The notes: generated by a model not told the origin, from the letters alone. A DNA stretch of 6,257 bases from Dehalococcoidales bacterium (GCA_028712845.1 JAQTPO010000051.1:1-6257); one strand, 5' to 3'. Positions 1 to 5,862 are shown, counted from the stretch's first letter. Numbers and translations: made by a program.

Positions 1-20
1 CAAAGAGAAAAAAGGGAAAG

Positions 21-806
21 CTACCCCTCTTTCTTCGCCTCATCCCAGAGGGCATTCTGCTCGCCAAAAGAAAGGTCGCCCAGTTTTACCCCGCGCTTCA
101 GGCAGACTGCTTCCATGTAACTGAAACGGCGGGAGAATTTCTGGTTGGCTGCTCTTAAAGCCACCTCCAGCTCAATGCCCTGTCGGCGGGCAATGTTCGC
201 CAAGGTGAATAAAAGGTCGCCGAATTCATCAGCTTTCTCTTTCTCTGTCGTGGCGCGCTGGAATTCCCCCACTTCTTCCGCCAGTTTATCAATCACGCCC
301 TGGTCGTTTTTCCAGTCGAAACCCACCTGAGCCACGCGATGCTGGATTTCCTGACTGTAACTCAAAGCCGGCAGATTCTTCGGGACGCTGGCAAGCAGAG
401 AATCGTTATTGCCCTTTTTGTCCTTTTCTTCCTGCTTCAGCGTCTGCCAGTTGTGGACGATTTCCTCGACATTCTTTACCTGCCTCCCGCCGAAAACATG
501 CGGGTGGCGGTGAATTAGTTTCTCGTTGATGCCTCTGATGACATCATCAATCTTGAATTCGCCGGCTTCAGCGGCGATCTGCGCCTGCAAGACGATGTGC
601 AGGAGGAGGTCGCCCAGCTCTTCACGCAGTTTCCGGGCGTCGCCCTCATCCAGACTCTCCAGCACCTCATAGCATTCCTGGAGGAAAGTCTCCCGCAGAG
701 AGGCATGCGTTTGTTTACGGTCCCAGGGACAGCCGTCCGGCGCTCTGAGCCGGGCAATTATTTCCTGCAAAGCCTCGAACTTACTTAAGTCATCCGGTAA
801 AGTCAA
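21..806 (-). CDS. mazG: Nucleoside triphosphate pyrophosphohydrolase MazG
   Basis: This 261-residue protein is a full-length two-domain MazG, which hydrolyses (d)NTPs to NMP and pyrophosphate in the cytoplasm (family knowledge). The first domain has GCPWD at residues 25-29, the acidic pair E44/E47 in QECYEVLE, E63 and D66 in REELGDLLL, and the hallmark RHPHVFGG at 100-107. The second has EEVGEF at 177-182, E194 and D197 in DEFGDLLF, and KFSRRF at 223-228. Both metal-binding E-x-x-E / E-x-x-D sets are present, though the first Glu of domain 1's usual EE pair is Gln43. The start is TTG at 806: the frame has no upstream ATG before a stop at 828-830, and an AAGGGGG ribosome binding site lies 6 nt upstream. 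The stop is TAG. It lies 133 bp downstream of fmt on the same strand and may be cotranscribed with it, through an inverted-repeat element. Confidence 0.95.
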   Translation of the reverse strand: MTLPDDLSKFEALQEIIARLRAPDGCPWDRKQTHASLRETFLQECYEVLESLDEGDARKLREELGDLLLHIVLQAQIAAEAGEFKIDDVIRGINEKLIHRHPHVFGGRQVKNVEEIVHNWQTLKQEEKDKKGNNDSLLASVPKNLPALSYSQEIQHRVAQVGFDWKNDQGVIDKLAEEVGEFQRATTEKEKADEFGDLLFTLANIARRQGIELEVALRAANQKFSRRFSYMEAVCLKRGVKLGDLSFGEQNALWDEAKKEG

Positions 807-812
807 AGTAGC

Positions 813-819
813 CCCCTTT
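813..819 (-). promoter_or_regulatory. Ribosome binding site deciding the TTG start of mazG
   Basis: Read on the minus strand this is AAGGGGG, followed by the six bases GCTACT and then TTG at 806-804. No ATG or GTG lies between it and the conserved N-terminal sequence, so it supports the unusual TTG initiation codon. Confidence 0.6.
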
Positions 820-835
820 TGAGATGGTTAGAAAT

Positions 836-912
836 GTCGCCCTGAGCGTAGCGAAGGGTCTCCATGTGTATAACAAGGAGATTCTTCGGGTACTTCGTAA
901 CCTCAGAACGAC
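836..912. repeat. Imperfect inverted-repeat intergenic element (CTGAGCGTAGCGAAGG type)
   Basis: The left arm at 836-863 contains GTCG, CCCTGAG, GTAGCGAAG and TCTCC in order. The right arm at 877-912, read in reverse complement, contains GTCG, TTCTGAG, TTACGAAG and TCTCC in the same order, with about nine extra bases (TACCCGAAG region) before the last block. A 13-base spacer lies between the arms. The element fills most of the gap between fmt and mazG and would fold into a long imperfect hairpin in a shared transcript. From memory, sequences of this kind are dispersed in many copies in several bacterial lineages, including Dehalococcoidia. There is no coding capacity, so if mobile it would need a helper enzyme. 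Confidence 0.65.
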
Positions 913-939
913 AATGACTCAATTTTGTACACTCTCATA

Positions 940-1875
940 TTAAGCCAGTACCGCCTCTATAAACTGCCTCTGCCCGCGTAAAAATTCATCGGCGGGCATC
1001 ACCCGTTTCCCTTCCAATTGCACTTTAATCACGCCCAGAACACCATCGCCGCTTGCAACCCCGAATGCCGCCGGGGTATCTTTAACCGCCACCACCTCTC
1101 CCGGCTTAGCACCGCCTTCTCCTGCTAAAGGTATTGCTTCGATGATTTTCAATTGTTTTCCCTGCCACTTTGTGTAACATCCGGGCCAGGGCTGATAAGC
1201 GCGGATACGCCGCCAGATTTCCACTGCCGGCAAATGCCAGTCGATTTCCCCCGCCTCTTTGGCAAGCATTTTAGTATAAGTGGCACCGGTGTCGCCTTGC
1301 GGTTGCGGCTTTATTTCTTTCCGGTACCATCGCGGCAGGACATCCAGCAGTAATTGCGCGCCGATGCGGGATAACTTTTCCAGCAACAAACCGGCGGTAT
1401 CCTGAGACGTAACGGGAACCTGCGCCCTTGCCAGCACCGGACCTGTGTCGATACCCTTATCCAGCAGCATGATACTGACGCCGGTGAAAGCCTCACCGTT
1501 CAGTATTGCCGCCGGCACCGGCGCCACCCCGCGGTACCGGGGCAAAAGCGAGGGATGGATATTGATGCACCCGAATGGCGGTATTTCCAGCACGGACTGG
1601 CGCAGAATCTGCCCGAAAGCCGCAACTACAATAGCGTCCGGTTTCAGTTCTGCCAGTTGTCTTATTGTCTCAGGGGATTTCAGATTCTCCGGCTGTAAAA
1701 CACTGAGGTTGCATCTCAGCGCCGCCTTTTTCACCGGTGTTTCTTCTACCGCGCGCCCTCTCCCTGACGGTCTATCGGGTTGAGTATAGACGGCTACTAC
1801 CTCATCACCGCTGCCAGCGAGAGCTTCCAACGGGTAAACGGCAAATTCCGGCGTACCCATAAAGACAATCCGCAT
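940..1875 (-). CDS. fmt: Methionyl-tRNA formyltransferase
   Basis: This 311-residue protein has the normal family length (about 310-320). It transfers a formyl group from 10-formyl-tetrahydrofolate to Met-tRNA(fMet), producing the initiator tRNA for bacterial translation. The N-terminal formyltransferase domain opens with RIVFMGTPEFA (2-12). The catalytic triad is visible as N105 and H107 in INIHPS and D143 in KGIDTGP. The folate-site loop SLLPRYRG spans 109-116. The C-terminal tRNA-binding domain begins near YTKMLAKEAGEIDW (200-213) and runs to the end. The ATG at 1875 has a strong GGAGGAG ribosome binding site (1881-1887) 5 nt upstream; the stop is TAA. The gene is divergent from dnaA across a 402-bp spacer and upstream of mazG. 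I see nothing odd in the coding sequence. The usual partner def (peptide deformylase) is not in this window. Confidence 0.97.
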   Translation of the reverse strand: MRIVFMGTPEFAVYPLEALAGSGDEVVAVYTQPDRPSGRGRAVEETPVKKAALRCNLSVLQPENLKSPETIRQLAELKPDAIVVAAFGQILRQSVLEIPPFGCINIHPSLLPRYRGVAPVPAAILNGEAFTGVSIMLLDKGIDTGPVLARAQVPVTSQDTAGLLLEKLSRIGAQLLLDVLPRWYRKEIKPQPQGDTGATYTKMLAKEAGEIDWHLPAVEIWRRIRAYQPWPGCYTKWQGKQLKIIEAIPLAGEGGAKPGEVVAVKDTPAAFGVASGDGVLGVIKVQLEGKRVMPADEFLRGQRQFIEAVLA

Positions 1876-1978
1876 CGTTTCTCCTCCGACTAACGCATTT
1901 TAACATCAAAACTTGCCGGTGACAAAATTATGCACGATAATCGAAAAATAGTACATTTGTAATAGATTGAGTAGCGTT

Positions 1979-1990
1979 TTTACGCGTAAA
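1979..1990. promoter_or_regulatory. Perfect 12-bp palindrome, candidate operator
   Basis: TTTACGCGTAAA is self-complementary across all 12 bases. It ends 3 bp before the TTGACT hexamer at 1994, where an operator or activator site would sit. No regulator is encoded nearby, so the binding partner is unknown. A 12-bp perfect palindrome can occur by chance. Confidence 0.3.
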
Positions 1991-1993
1991 GGG

Positions 1994-2020
1994 TTGACTT
2001 TTTTATGATTTTTTTATGAA
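1994..2020 (+). promoter_or_regulatory. Candidate promoter upstream of the small ORF
   Basis: TTGACT (1994-1999) matches the sigma-70 -35 consensus at five of six positions. Possible -10 hexamers are TATGAA (2015-2020, 15-bp spacer) or, unpaired with a good -35, TATGAT (2004-2009). Transcription from it would give a short leader before the GAGG ribosome binding site at 2034-2037. The spacing is short, and the T-tracts that make up the region raise the chance of a false match. It could instead, or also, serve dnaA with a leader of about 250 nt. Confidence 0.3.
1999..2019. repeat. Tandem AT-rich repeat, T6-ATGA twice at 11-bp period
   Basis: TTTTTTATGA occurs at 1999-2008 and again at 2010-2019, separated by one T. 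The 11-bp period places both copies on nearly the same face of the helix. Short tandem AT-rich repeats next to dnaA are a known feature of DNA unwinding elements in replication origins, but no DnaA-box cluster lies beside it, so the role is open. Confidence 0.45.
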
Positions 2021-2043
2021 CCACTCTAATAGTGAGGAAAACG

Positions 2044-2154
2044 ATGAAACAGAGAGTCTGGCAGACCTTACAAGTAGGAATAATGCAGTGGGCAATCTTC
2101 GTCAATCACCAGCAGTTTTCACCAGAACTCTTGCTATCCATTAGTCAAGCATAA
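2044..2154 (+). CDS. Possible small protein of 36 residues, unknown function
   Basis: An ATG at 2044 opens 36 codons ending in TAA at 2152-2154. The peptide starts MKQRVWQTLQ, has a hydrophobic middle (GIMQWAIFV, residues 12-20) and ends LLLSISQA. Support for translation is a GAGG ribosome binding site (2034-2037) 6 nt upstream and a TTGACT promoter element about 45 bp upstream. Against it are its small size, no family I recognise, and codons such as TTA, CAA, GTA and ATA that are less favoured in the neighbouring genes. The nine-residue hydrophobic run is too short for a confident membrane helix. It could be a dnaA leader peptide, an independent small protein, or a chance reading frame in a long 5' leader. 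Confidence 0.3.
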   Translation: MKQRVWQTLQVGIMQWAIFVNHQQFSPELLLSISQA

Positions 2155-2277
2155 TATCCTAGTTATCGTTGCTTGTAATCGCTTGAGTCACCCGAATATT
2201 TGTTTCGCCAATCCGTAAACATTGCAGATAGTATAGTTGTGCTTCTCCGGCGTTGCGGTTTGGTTTAGGATTGCCTT

Positions 2278-3600
2278 ATGATATCACGTTCGGCTCCAGA
2301 AATCTGGGAGGCCGCTTTAGGTCAGTTACAGCTTGAGATAAGCAAAGCAAATTATCGTACCTGGCTTAGCAAAACTATCGGGCTGGACTGCCGGGACAAC
2401 CAATTTGTCATCGGCGTGCCGAATACTTTTGTCGCCGAGTATCTGGAAAAGAACCAGCGCTCTCTTATTGAGAAAGCGCTGACCGGCATTCTCAGGGAAG
2501 ACATAAAGGTGGAATTCCGTGTTGCTACCAGCGCCGAAAAGCCCGGTTTAACGCGCGCCAACCTGCCTCTATTCAACCCCAGATACACCTTCGATACTTT
2601 CGTGGTCGGTAATTCCAATAATCTTGCTTATGCCGCCGCCGCAAAGGTGGTGGAGAACCCGGGACTGGCTTTCAATCCGCTGTTTCTCTACGGCGGGGCA
2701 GGACTGGGCAAAACCCATCTGCTTCACGCCATCGGCAATAAAGCAGCAATCAATCACCTGGCAGTGCTTTATGTCAGCGCCGAACAATATACCAATGAGT
2801 TAGTCGCTGCCATCCGGGAAAAATCAACCGACGAATTTCGCAAGAAATTCCGCAACGTCGATATGTTACTGATAGATGATGTGCAGTTTTTTGCCGGTAA
2901 AGAGCAGACCGAAGAAAATTTCTTCTACACCTTTAACGACCTGCACAGTAACAACCACCAGATTGTCGTTGCCAGCGACCAGCCGCCAAAGTCAATTCCG
3001 CTAATGAAGGAACGTTTACGTTCCCGTTTCGAGTGGGGACTGGTAGCAGACATACAAGCACCGGATTTTGAAACACGGCTGGGCATTCTACGGAATAAAG
3101 CCCAGCGGGACGGAACCGATATTAATCATGATGTTCTGGAGTTTATCGCCCTGCAAATTAAGGAAAACATACGGGCGCTGGAAGGTTCGCTGAACCGGGT
3201 TGTTGCCTATTCAAAGTTGCTGAAAACGATGATTACACCGGATATCGCGGCGCGCGCGCTGGAGGACATCGCCGGCAAGGAACCAAAATTGGCGACCATT
3301 ACACCCAACCTCATCACGGAAACAGTTGCCGGTACCTTTCGATTGACCCTTTCCGACCTCAGGGGGAGAAGGCGTGATGAAGCAACCGTCCTCGCCCGTC
3401 AGGTGTGCATGTACCTGATGCGGCAGGAAACCGAATGCTCACTATCTGAAATCGGCAGGGAACTGGGGGATAGAAGTCCGGCGACCATCAGTTATGCTTA
3501 TGAAAAGATGTCCAATGCCATCAACAACGACCCTCACCTGAAACGCCAGGTCTTCAATATCCAGCAAAAACTCTATACTGCCCGCGCCGGCAATAGTTAG
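2278..3600 (+). CDS. dnaA: Chromosomal replication initiator DnaA
   Basis: This 440-residue protein binds the replication origin, forms an ATP-dependent filament and loads the helicase. Domain I spans about 1-82 and the linker is short (about 83-99). The AAA+ core follows, with Walker A GGAGLGKT (139-146), Walker B LLIDD (197-201), sensor 1 near VASD (231-234), an arginine finger at R250 in RSRF and sensor 2 R299 in NIRALEGSLNRV. Domain IV (about 343-440) keeps the basic-loop arginine R366 (E. coli R399) plus R374 and Q375 (R407, Q408). The signature helix reads GDRSPATISYA (397-407) in place of the usual GGRDHTTVxHA, so S400, P401 and A402 replace D433, H434 and T435, and S390 replaces P423. 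The ATG has an AGGA site (2267-2270) 7 nt upstream. The neighbours are fmt and obgE, not the common dnaN or gyrB. Confidence 0.98.
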   Translation: MISRSAPEIWEAALGQLQLEISKANYRTWLSKTIGLDCRDNQFVIGVPNTFVAEYLEKNQRSLIEKALTGILREDIKVEFRVATSAEKPGLTRANLPLFNPRYTFDTFVVGNSNNLAYAAAAKVVENPGLAFNPLFLYGGAGLGKTHLLHAIGNKAAINHLAVLYVSAEQYTNELVAAIREKSTDEFRKKFRNVDMLLIDDVQFFAGKEQTEENFFYTFNDLHSNNHQIVVASDQPPKSIPLMKERLRSRFEWGLVADIQAPDFETRLGILRNKAQRDGTDINHDVLEFIALQIKENIRALEGSLNRVVAYSKLLKTMITPDIAARALEDIAGKEPKLATITPNLITETVAGTFRLTLSDLRGRRRDEATVLARQVCMYLMRQETECSLSEIGRELGDRSPATISYAYEKMSNAINNDPHLKRQVFNIQQKLYTARAGNS

Positions 3601-3814
3601 CCGTTTTGTCAAAATCTTCGCTACTCGCCCCTAGTTTTTCAATAAGTCACGTTGCCTTTTGATAACTTTCTACTGACTGATATTGTAAAGACGCCTTAAT
3701 TATTTTTCCGTAGGTAACTTAACGCTTGCCAGCCTGAGTGATACGTTAATATAAATAACTCTTTACCACAACTGCTCATAGAAAAGATAAGTGATTTGGT
3801 GTACCATAACATTG
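3601..3814. other. Spacer between dnaA and obgE
   Basis: This spacer of 214 bases (taking obgE to start at 3815) has no ORF with a ribosome binding site and no GC-rich hairpin followed by a T-run, so I call no terminator for dnaA. It holds an 11-bp odd palindrome (TTTTGTCAAAA, 3604-3614), a weak 6-bp inverted repeat (TTAACG at 3719-3724 with CGTTAA at 3744-3749) and the obgE promoter candidate. TTTACCACA (3762-3770) is the nearest thing to a DnaA box here but departs from TTATCCACA at two positions. Confidence 0.5.
3726..3755 (+). promoter_or_regulatory. Candidate promoter for obgE-nadD
   Basis: TTGCCA (3726-3731) and TATAAA (3750-3755) resemble sigma-70 -35 and -10 hexamers with an 18-bp spacer. 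The expected start of transcription near 3762 would give a leader of about 50 nt to the ATG at 3815. A 6-bp inverted repeat (TTAACG/CGTTAA) overlaps the spacer and could be incidental. Confidence 0.4.
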
Positions 3815-5071
3815 ATGTTAGATATTACAGAGATAACAGTTAAAGCCGGTAGGGGTGGTGATGGGGCAATCACTTTCCGCAGGGAAAAGTTTGTGCCTTT
3901 CGGAGGTCCAGACGGCGGAGATGGGGGTAATGGCGGGGATGTTATCGTACAGTCTGACTCTGCCGCGATGAATCTCTGGGGATTCAGAAAGAAGGGATTG
4001 TACAGAGCAGGCGAAGGTGGTGAAGGTCAACGTCAGAAGAAGCATGGGAAAAACGGGGAAGCCCTTGTTTTGAAAGTTCCTGAAGGGACGGTGGTATATG
4101 AGAAAAACAAAGATGGGCTGGATGACTTACTGGGAGATTTAGGAAAAGCAGGGGAATCGGTATCGGTTGCCAAGGGTGGGAAAGGGGGATTGGGGAATGT
4201 CCATTTCGCTTCGTCCACCAATCAGACGCCGAGGCTGGCCCAGGCAGGCGAGGCTGGTGAAGAGAAAGTCCTCGTGCTGGAACTGAAGTTGATTGCGGAT
4301 GCGGGCATTATCGGCTACCCGAATGTCGGCAAGTCTTCACTGCTGGCACTTGCCACTGCCGCCAAACCACAGATAGCCGATTATCCTTTCACTACCCGCG
4401 AGCCAATTATAGGGGTAGTAGAGGTGGAGTTCGATAGTTTTGTACTGGCGGAGATTCCGGGATTGATTGAAGGCGCACATCTGGGGCGTGGTCTGGGACA
4501 CGATTTCCTCCGGCACAGCATGCGCACCAGAGTATTGATTCATCTGGTTGACGGCAGCGCCGATTTACCTCTGGATAACATGATAAAAGTGAATAATGAA
4601 CTGAGCCTTTTTGACTCTCAATTGGCGAAAAAACCACAGGTCGTGGTTATCAATAAGATTGACCTGCCGGCCGTGCGGGAGAGAAAAGGTGAAATCAAAG
4701 CGGCTTTCCGTGAAGCAGGGATTAGCGTCCATTTTATCTCCGCAGCAACCGGTGAAGGGATTGCCGAGCTGATGAAAACAGTGCTGGGTCTGCTGAAAAA
4801 TACAAAAACCCGGACGGAAGACCCTGCTCCAAAAATCTTCCGTCCTCAACCACGACGCCGACCGGTAATTATTACCCGGGAAGACGATACCTTTGTGATT
4901 GACATGCCGGAGCTGGAGCGGATTGTAACGAGGGTAGATATGACAGACCCGACGGTAACGGGGCAGGTGCGCGGGCAAATGACCAGGCTGCACATCGATA
5001 AGGCTCTGGAAAATTCGGGCATTAAACGCGGGGATAAAATCCGCTGTGGTTCAAGTGAATGGGAATGGTAG
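3815..5071 (+). CDS. obgE: Obg family GTPase (ribosome assembly)
   Basis: This 418-residue GTPase of the Obg/CgtA family helps large ribosomal subunit maturation and growth control (family knowledge). The glycine-rich Obg fold fills 1-158 (AGRGGDGAITFRREKFVPFG, then GGPDGGDGGNGGDV). The G domain has G1 GYPNVGKSS (167-175), G2 YPFTTRE (190-196), G3 AEIPGLIEGA (212-221), G4 NKID (280-283) and G5 SAATGEG (309-315). A basic linker (RPQPRRRP, 343-350) leads to a C-terminal OCT domain (about 355-418) with an acidic-aromatic tail. The G3 motif has Glu213 (GAG, 4451-4453) where DxPG is usual. The frame also extends to a GTG at 3791, but the ATG at 3815 puts the conserved VKAG sequence at the expected distance from the N-terminus. 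Neither start has a strong ribosome binding site (GGTG at 3798-3801 is distant), so the start is the least certain part. nadD follows 3 bp later. Confidence 0.96.
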   Translation: MLDITEITVKAGRGGDGAITFRREKFVPFGGPDGGDGGNGGDVIVQSDSAAMNLWGFRKKGLYRAGEGGEGQRQKKHGKNGEALVLKVPEGTVVYEKNKDGLDDLLGDLGKAGESVSVAKGGKGGLGNVHFASSTNQTPRLAQAGEAGEEKVLVLELKLIADAGIIGYPNVGKSSLLALATAAKPQIADYPFTTREPIIGVVEVEFDSFVLAEIPGLIEGAHLGRGLGHDFLRHSMRTRVLIHLVDGSADLPLDNMIKVNNELSLFDSQLAKKPQVVVINKIDLPAVRERKGEIKAAFREAGISVHFISAATGEGIAELMKTVLGLLKNTKTRTEDPAPKIFRPQPRRRPVIITREDDTFVIDMPELERIVTRVDMTDPTVTGQVRGQMTRLHIDKALENSGIKRGDKIRCGSSEWEW

Positions 5072-5074
5072 GCA

Positions 5075-5686
5075 ATGAAAACAGGCATTCTGGGCGGGAC
5101 ATTCGACCCGGTCCACAACGGGCATCTGGCAATTGCTGAGGAGGCAAAAAAACAGCTTGCCCTGACCGGGGTGCTCTTTCTGCCCGCCGGCCAGCCCTGG
5201 ATGAAGTCCAATCAGCCGATTTCGCCGGCGCAGCACCGTACCGAGATGATAAGACTGGCAATTACAGGCAGACCTTACTGCAAACTCTCCACAATAGAAA
5301 TAGAGCACAGGGGACCGTCATATTCGGCTGATACCGTGGCTCAGTTGAAAGCGCTGGCTGGTGGGGCGTCTGAGTTGTATTTCATCCTCGGTTGGGACAG
5401 CCTGGCGCAATTGCCGTACTGGAAAGAGCCTTCACGGTTGATTGAGATGTGTTTCCTGGTGGCTGTCTCCAGACCGGGTTATACCCAGCCGGATATAGGA
5501 GAGCTGGAAACAAAAATTCCGGGTTTATCGCAGAGGGTTATCTTTCTGAACAAACCGAGGGTAGATATCAGCGCCACGGATATCAGAGAAAGGGTTGCCC
5601 GGGGCTTATCCATCAGCCGTCTGGTGCCCCAGACAGTGGAAAAGTACATCAAAGAAAATCATCTCTATATGTCATTCCCGACCTGA
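5075..5686 (+). CDS. nadD: Nicotinate-nucleotide adenylyltransferase
   Basis: This 203-residue enzyme transfers AMP from ATP to nicotinate mononucleotide, giving deamido-NAD in NAD biosynthesis (cytoplasmic). It has the nucleotidyltransferase signature GGTFDPVHNGHL (7-18, with the HxGH motif at 14-17), a substrate-site loop around RGPSYSADT (79-87), GWDSL (106-110), and the ISATDIR motif (165-171), the family's version of ISSTxIR. Length is normal. The ATG at 5075 lies 3 bp after the obgE stop, with GGTAGG overlapping that stop, so translation is probably coupled. The enzyme-like sequence ends at YIKENHLYM (191-199). The last four residues, SFPT, and the TGA are encoded by an inverted-repeat element starting at 5671, which seems to have replaced the original end. 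The frequent downstream partner rsfS is not found; a convergent gene follows. Confidence 0.96.
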   Translation: MKTGILGGTFDPVHNGHLAIAEEAKKQLALTGVLFLPAGQPWMKSNQPISPAQHRTEMIRLAITGRPYCKLSTIEIEHRGPSYSADTVAQLKALAGGASELYFILGWDSLAQLPYWKEPSRLIEMCFLVAVSRPGYTQPDIGELETKIPGLSQRVIFLNKPRVDISATDIRERVARGLSISRLVPQTVEKYIKENHLYMSFPT

Positions 5687-5697
5687 TCGGGAATCCA
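5671..5697. repeat. Inverted repeat (GTCATTCCCGA type) overlapping the nadD stop
   Basis: ATTCCCGA (5674-5681) and TCGGGAAT (5687-5694) form a perfect 8-bp stem around the loop CCTGA. The loop contains the nadD stop codon (5684-5686). From memory, GTCATTCCCGA...TCGGGAATCCA sequences occur as dispersed intergenic repeats in many bacteria. There is no T-run after the stem, so it is not a classical intrinsic terminator, though it may stabilise the transcript 3' end. Confidence 0.65.
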
Positions 5698-5731
5698 TAG
5701 TAACTATTCATCTGGATAACGAGTGGAGTTT

Positions 5732-5753
5732 ACCCCATACACTGATATGGGGT
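5732..5753. terminator. Hairpin downstream of nadD, possible transcript end
   Basis: ACCCCATA (5732-5739) pairs perfectly with TATGGGGT (5746-5753) around the loop CACTGA. It lies 46 bp after the nadD stop and between convergent genes. The missing T-tract on either strand argues against an intrinsic terminator in the strict sense. It may be a factor-dependent or stabilising structure. Confidence 0.3.
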
Positions 5754-5862
5754 CGGTATGGTATATTGGAGACTACCGGAAAATAGATTTATGTCTGAAC
5801 TACGTAATAAAGAAAAGGATTGTTTGATTTAAGCTGGTTGAATTAATTCTTGGTAGGCATCC

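Larger units (their letters stand above)
1876..2277. other. Divergent intergenic region between fmt and dnaA
   Basis: These 402 bases are AT-richer than the flanking genes. They contain the fmt ribosome binding site, a perfect palindrome (1979-1990), a tandem T6-ATGA repeat (1999-2019), a TTGACT hexamer (1994-1999), a possible small ORF (2044-2154), and a TATAGT hexamer at 2232-2237 that could be the -10 of a dnaA promoter without a convincing -35. A weak minus-strand -10 (CATAAT, 1932-1927) could serve fmt. I searched for TTATCCACA-type DnaA boxes on both strands and saw no match good enough to call. The only recurring related words are TTATCGT at 1934-1940 (minus) and 2163-2169 (plus). Position next to dnaA makes an origin possible, but nothing here proves one. 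Confidence 0.6.

Noticed and set aside
1..20. Pyrimidine-rich tract after the mazG stop (minus strand) as a terminator
   Set aside because: No stem precedes the tract within the window, so an intrinsic terminator cannot be supported.
1445..1783. 112-codon plus-strand open frame inside fmt
   Set aside because: It is antisense to a fully conserved fmt whose catalytic motifs span the region, and its translation has no recognisable domain.
1876..2277. Replication origin call next to dnaA
   Set aside because: No consensus DnaA-box cluster is seen, and neither dnaN nor gyrB is adjacent. The AT repeats and TTATCGT words alone are not enough to annotate oriC.
3762..3770. TTTACCACA as a DnaA box
   Set aside because: It is a single site with two mismatches to TTATCCACA, close to chance expectation, and the DnaA here may not use that consensus.
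3791..3814. Eight-codon GTG extension at the 5' end of obgE
   Set aside because: It adds residues beyond the usual Obg N-terminus and has no ribosome binding site; the ATG at 3815 fits the family better. It cannot be fully excluded.
4565..4993. 142-codon minus-strand open frame inside obgE
   Set aside because: It is antisense to the G4/G5 and OCT region of Obg, has no recognisable motif and is explained by the codon bias of the real gene.
4846..5211. 121-codon minus-strand open frame across the obgE-nadD junction
   Set aside because: It is antisense to two conserved coding ends with an unfamiliar low-complexity translation, so it is a shadow frame.
5791..5832. 13-codon ATG frame (begins MSEL) after nadD
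   Set aside because: It is very short, has no ribosome binding site at the right distance and matches no known peptide.
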